A stretch of 64,000 bases of DNA from Sporosarcina sp. FSL W8-0480 (lineage in GTDB: Bacteria > Bacillota > Bacilli > Bacillales_A > Planococcaceae), in contig NZ_CP150166.1 of NCBI RefSeq assembly GCF_037963765.1, forward strand, positions 966,001 to 1,030,000. Direction: 5' to 3'. The position numbers and the translations under genes were made by a program. Shown piece by piece: positions 61,736-64,000 of the stretch; position 1 is the stretch's first letter; every line of letters starts with the position of its first letter. The notes beneath the pieces were generated by a model that made no database searches, had not been told where the DNA came from, and saw only the letters and a program-made list of their open reading frames with translations.

Positions 61736-63313
61736 ATGACTAATGAAGAACTAAATGGAAAACTCCCGGAGCAACCGGAGCCTTATTGGAGGACGAGTGT
61801 CGAGTTTCCGACCTTTCCAAGTTTACAGGAAGACATTGAAGTCGATGTTATTGTCGTTGGTGCAGGCATCACGGGGATTACGTCAGCCTATTTACTCACA
61901 AATGAAGGGCTGAAAGTCGCTATGATTGAAGCGGATAAAGTGTTGAACGGGACGACCGGGCACACGACAGCTAAGATTACAGCACAGCATGATCTGATTT
62001 ATGATGAATTCATTCATAATATGGGTAGGAATACTGCGAGATTATATTATGAAGCAAATATGGAAGCCTTGGAATTCATCGAAAAAACAGTTGAAGAAAA
62101 GGGTATTGACTGTGATTTCTCAAGAGTGGATGCGTATATTTACTCAGTATCCGACAAGTATGCGAACAAAATTCAAAAAGAAGCAGATGCGTATGCAAGG
62201 CTTCAGATCAATGGCAAGTTAGTTGATGATTTCCCTTTTGATATTGATGTGAAAAATGTGTTAGTGATGAAGGATCAGGCGCAGTTCCATGTAACAAAAT
62301 ATCTTGTTCGACTCCTTGAAATGTTTAAGGAGAAAGGTGGTCAAGTTTATGAGGATACTGTCGCTGTCAATATTGAAACTGGGGAGCAGCCGGTTGTTTT
62401 AACGAAAAAAGAGAATCGGATAACCGCGAAGCATGTACTGATCTGCACGCATTTTCCGTTTTATGAAGGAACCGGTCTTTATTCCACACGGATGTATGCT
62501 GACCGTTCCTATGCTCTTGCGGTTAAGTCAAAAAAGGAGTTCCCACAAGGTATTTTCATTAGCGCGGATGAGCCGACCCGCTCACTTCGGTCCATTAAAG
62601 AAAATGGTGAAGAATTGGTACTCATCGTCGGTGAAAATCATAAAACCGGTCAAAGTGAAGTGGAGACTATGGAGCATTACAAGGCATTGGAGCAATTCGG
62701 CGAAGAGGTCTTGGGGCTTGAGAAGATAACGAACCGGTGGTCGGCTCAAGATTTGGTTACATTGGATAAACTGCCTTATATCGGTGAGATAACATCTGGA
62801 AATCCGAATATCCTGATCGCAACAGGTTTCAGAAAATGGGGTATGTCGAACGGAACTGCGGCTGCATTGCTCTTTAGGGATATGGTGACAGGGAAGGAAA
62901 ATAAGTTCGAGAAGCTGTATACGCCATCCCGCTTTTATGCACACCCAAGTTTGAAGAATTTCCTCGTTCAAAATGCAAATGTTGTTGGACAATTAATCAA
63001 AGGGAAACTGGATTCGCCGGATAGAAAACCTGATGAATTGGCAAAAGGAGAAGGCGCAGTCGTAACCCTTGATGGTCATCGTAAAGGTGCATATCGGGAT
63101 GATGACGGGAAGCTCCATATTGTCGATACGACTTGCACGCATATAGGATGTGAAGTCGAATGGAATAACGGCGACAAGACGTGGGACTGCCCATGTCATG
63201 GATCGAGATTCAAATTTACTGGTGAAGTGATTGAGGGTCCTGCTGAAAAACCATTGCAGAAATATGATTATACAATGATGGATAACTTGACCTCGGAAGA
63301 CTCGGGGTATTAA
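61736..63313 (+). CDS. FAD-dependent oxidoreductase with C-terminal Rieske domain, YhfW-like
   Basis: 525 residues from ATG 61736, nine bases after AGGAGG; the frame is open from 61694 but the earlier residues are not conserved. The DAO-type FAD domain starts with VDVIVVGAGITGITSAYLL (Rossmann, about 35-55), with GTTGHTTAKITAQHDLIY following. The Rieske 2Fe-2S ligands are CTHIGC and CPCHGSRF (about 457-482). This fusion is like B. subtilis YhfW. Its electron donor and substrate are unknown. Monocistronic with a terminator. Confidence 0.93.
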   Translation: MTNEELNGKLPEQPEPYWRTSVEFPTFPSLQEDIEVDVIVVGAGITGITSAYLLTNEGLKVAMIEADKVLNGTTGHTTAKITAQHDLIYDEFIHNMGRNTARLYYEANMEALEFIEKTVEEKGIDCDFSRVDAYIYSVSDKYANKIQKEADAYARLQINGKLVDDFPFDIDVKNVLVMKDQAQFHVTKYLVRLLEMFKEKGGQVYEDTVAVNIETGEQPVVLTKKENRITAKHVLICTHFPFYEGTGLYSTRMYADRSYALAVKSKKEFPQGIFISADEPTRSLRSIKENGEELVLIVGENHKTGQSEVETMEHYKALEQFGEEVLGLEKITNRWSAQDLVTLDKLPYIGEITSGNPNILIATGFRKWGMSNGTAAALLFRDMVTGKENKFEKLYTPSRFYAHPSLKNFLVQNANVVGQLIKGKLDSPDRKPDELAKGEGAVVTLDGHRKGAYRDDDGKLHIVDTTCTHIGCEVEWNNGDKTWDCPCHGSRFKFTGEVIEGPAEKPLQKYDYTMMDNLTSEDSGY

Positions 63314-63325
63314 GACGATTGTATA

Positions 63326-63361
63326 AAGGCATCTAAACGATATTGTTTAGGTGCTTTTTTT
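63326..63361 (+). terminator. Intrinsic terminator after Rieske oxidoreductase gene
   Basis: GCATCTAAAC pairs with GTTTAGGTGC over six bases, one G-U pair, followed by seven T. Confidence 0.92.
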
Positions 63362-63432
63362 GAAGGGATTTCCTTCTGATAAATCGAATATGTACATAGA
63401 AAACAGATTGGAAATGAAGGGAAGTTAAAATG

Positions 63433-63858
63433 ATGAATATGAATGTGACTTCAAAAATGAAGATCTATAAACCGGTGGATATAGTATTTGAGGCAATTGT
63501 AGACCCAGAGGAGATGGGCGGTTATTGGTTTTCTTCAGGAACAAGCAGGGTTGAACAAGGTAAGACAATAACTTGGAGGTACGAGGAATATGGTGCTGAA
63601 GGGTATATCCATGTATTGAGTGTTGAGGAAAACAGGAAAATCATTTTCAATTGGGCGGATACGACGGTCGAAATGACATTCCAAGAGGAGGATGGAGGCA
63701 CACTTCTTGAAGTGACTGAATCCGGGTTTAATGTAGATGATCCAGATGTTGTCAGCAAAATGTTAGGGCAAAAAGAAGGCTGGGTGTATATGCTATCTTG
63801 CCTGAAAGCGTATTTGGAGAACGGAATTACTACGTTGAGGGCATCGATGGTTCATTGA
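63433..63858 (+). CDS. SRPBCC / AHSA1-like domain protein
   Basis: 141 residues from ATG 63433 (another ATG at 63430), with GAAGGGAAG upstream. START-like fold of the AHSA1/CalC group: KIYKPVDIVFEAIVDPEEMGGYWFSSG near the N-terminus, TWRYEEYGAEGYIHVLSVEENRKIIFNW in the middle, GTLLEVTESGF, and GWVYMLSCLKAYLENG at the end. Such proteins bind hydrophobic ligands or chaperone clients. Stands alone; no partner suggested. Confidence 0.88.
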   Translation: MNMNVTSKMKIYKPVDIVFEAIVDPEEMGGYWFSSGTSRVEQGKTITWRYEEYGAEGYIHVLSVEENRKIIFNWADTTVEMTFQEEDGGTLLEVTESGFNVDDPDVVSKMLGQKEGWVYMLSCLKAYLENGITTLRASMVH

Positions 63859-63867
63859 TTAGTAGGT

Positions 63868-64000
63868 TGTGAGCGTTTTTGCGTGTGTGGGGCGTTTTAT
63901 GGACTTTTGTAGGTATTTATGCGCTTTTGCTGCGGATTATGCTTGTTTGTAGGGGTTTATGAGTGAATTGATAAATTTATGAGTATTTGATTGATTAAAC
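63868..64000. repeat. Degenerate tandem array, at least six units of 20 bp (runs off window)
   Basis: A loosely conserved TTTATGnGnnTTTGT-type core recurs at 20-base spacing (ATG positions step by 20 through five intervals). It begins nine bases after the SRPBCC stop codon and continues to the window end. Units are more diverged than in the array at 37.5 kb. Confidence 0.65.

Overview
The window reads as chromosomal DNA of an endospore-forming member of the Bacillales. The low-to-moderate GC, strong AGGAGG-type ribosome binding sites and frequent TTG starts fit a Sporosarcina/Planococcaceae-like organism. Spore genes support this: a gerA-type germinant receptor operon, a SleL/YaaH-like LysM-GH18 protein, YheC/D, a KatX-like catalase and coat-like proteins. 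No rRNA, ordinary tRNA, insertion sequence, prophage or CRISPR array was seen. The order is a mosaic of housekeeping and accessory genes, mostly bounded by clear intrinsic terminators.

Layout. 0-1.2 kb: quinone/aromatic detoxification pair, with the first gene cut by the window edge. 1.2-6.9 kb (minus): SLH/NlpC-P60 wall protein followed by gerA, gerB, gerC and an overlooked 56-codon gene resembling a fourth (D) receptor subunit. 7.1-10.6 kb: SulP transporter with UspA protein, and an M20 amidase. 10.6-14 kb: clpE under two CtsR boxes, then a FusB-family EF-G-binding protein behind a leader peptide and competing RNA stems. 14-24 kb: a broken zinc-ribbon gene, cold shock gene, YheC/D, DUF2935, a repeat-containing coat-like protein, an ABC exporter, deaminase, AlkD and a HEPN-CBS fusion. 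24-37 kb: SleL-like enzyme, then GntR - CoA-transferase - HMG-CoA lyase - TRAP transporter, a CitA/CitB-type two-component system, a TctCBA transporter and a Nudix hydrolase. 37-43 kb: a 29-copy 20-bp tandem array, lipoprotein, cupin, and a junction where the 5' ends of an arsB gene and a large catalase gene are both missing. 43-54 kb: aspA, an RNA m5U methyltransferase, YqhH/YqhG, rtcB and small membrane or regulatory genes. 54-64 kb: KatX-like catalase, metallopeptidase, a DIP1984-family gene followed directly by a structured RNA candidate, an ABC-F gene behind a leader peptide and attenuator, DinB, a Rieske flavoprotein and an SRPBCC protein.

How parts work together. The GntR operon plausibly imports a C5/C6 acid by TRAP, activates it with a class III CoA-transferase and cleaves it with HMG-CoA lyase. 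3-Hydroxy-3-methylglutarate is the simplest candidate. The two-component system probably controls the adjacent TctCBA operon. Two translation-protection genes (FusB-like and ABC-F) each sit behind a short well-initiated leader ORF and mutually exclusive hairpins, as expected for induction by ribosome-stalling drugs. Five intergenic arrays of 20- or 21-bp units with unrelated sequences share the same architecture, usually abutting a hairpin at a gene's 3' end.
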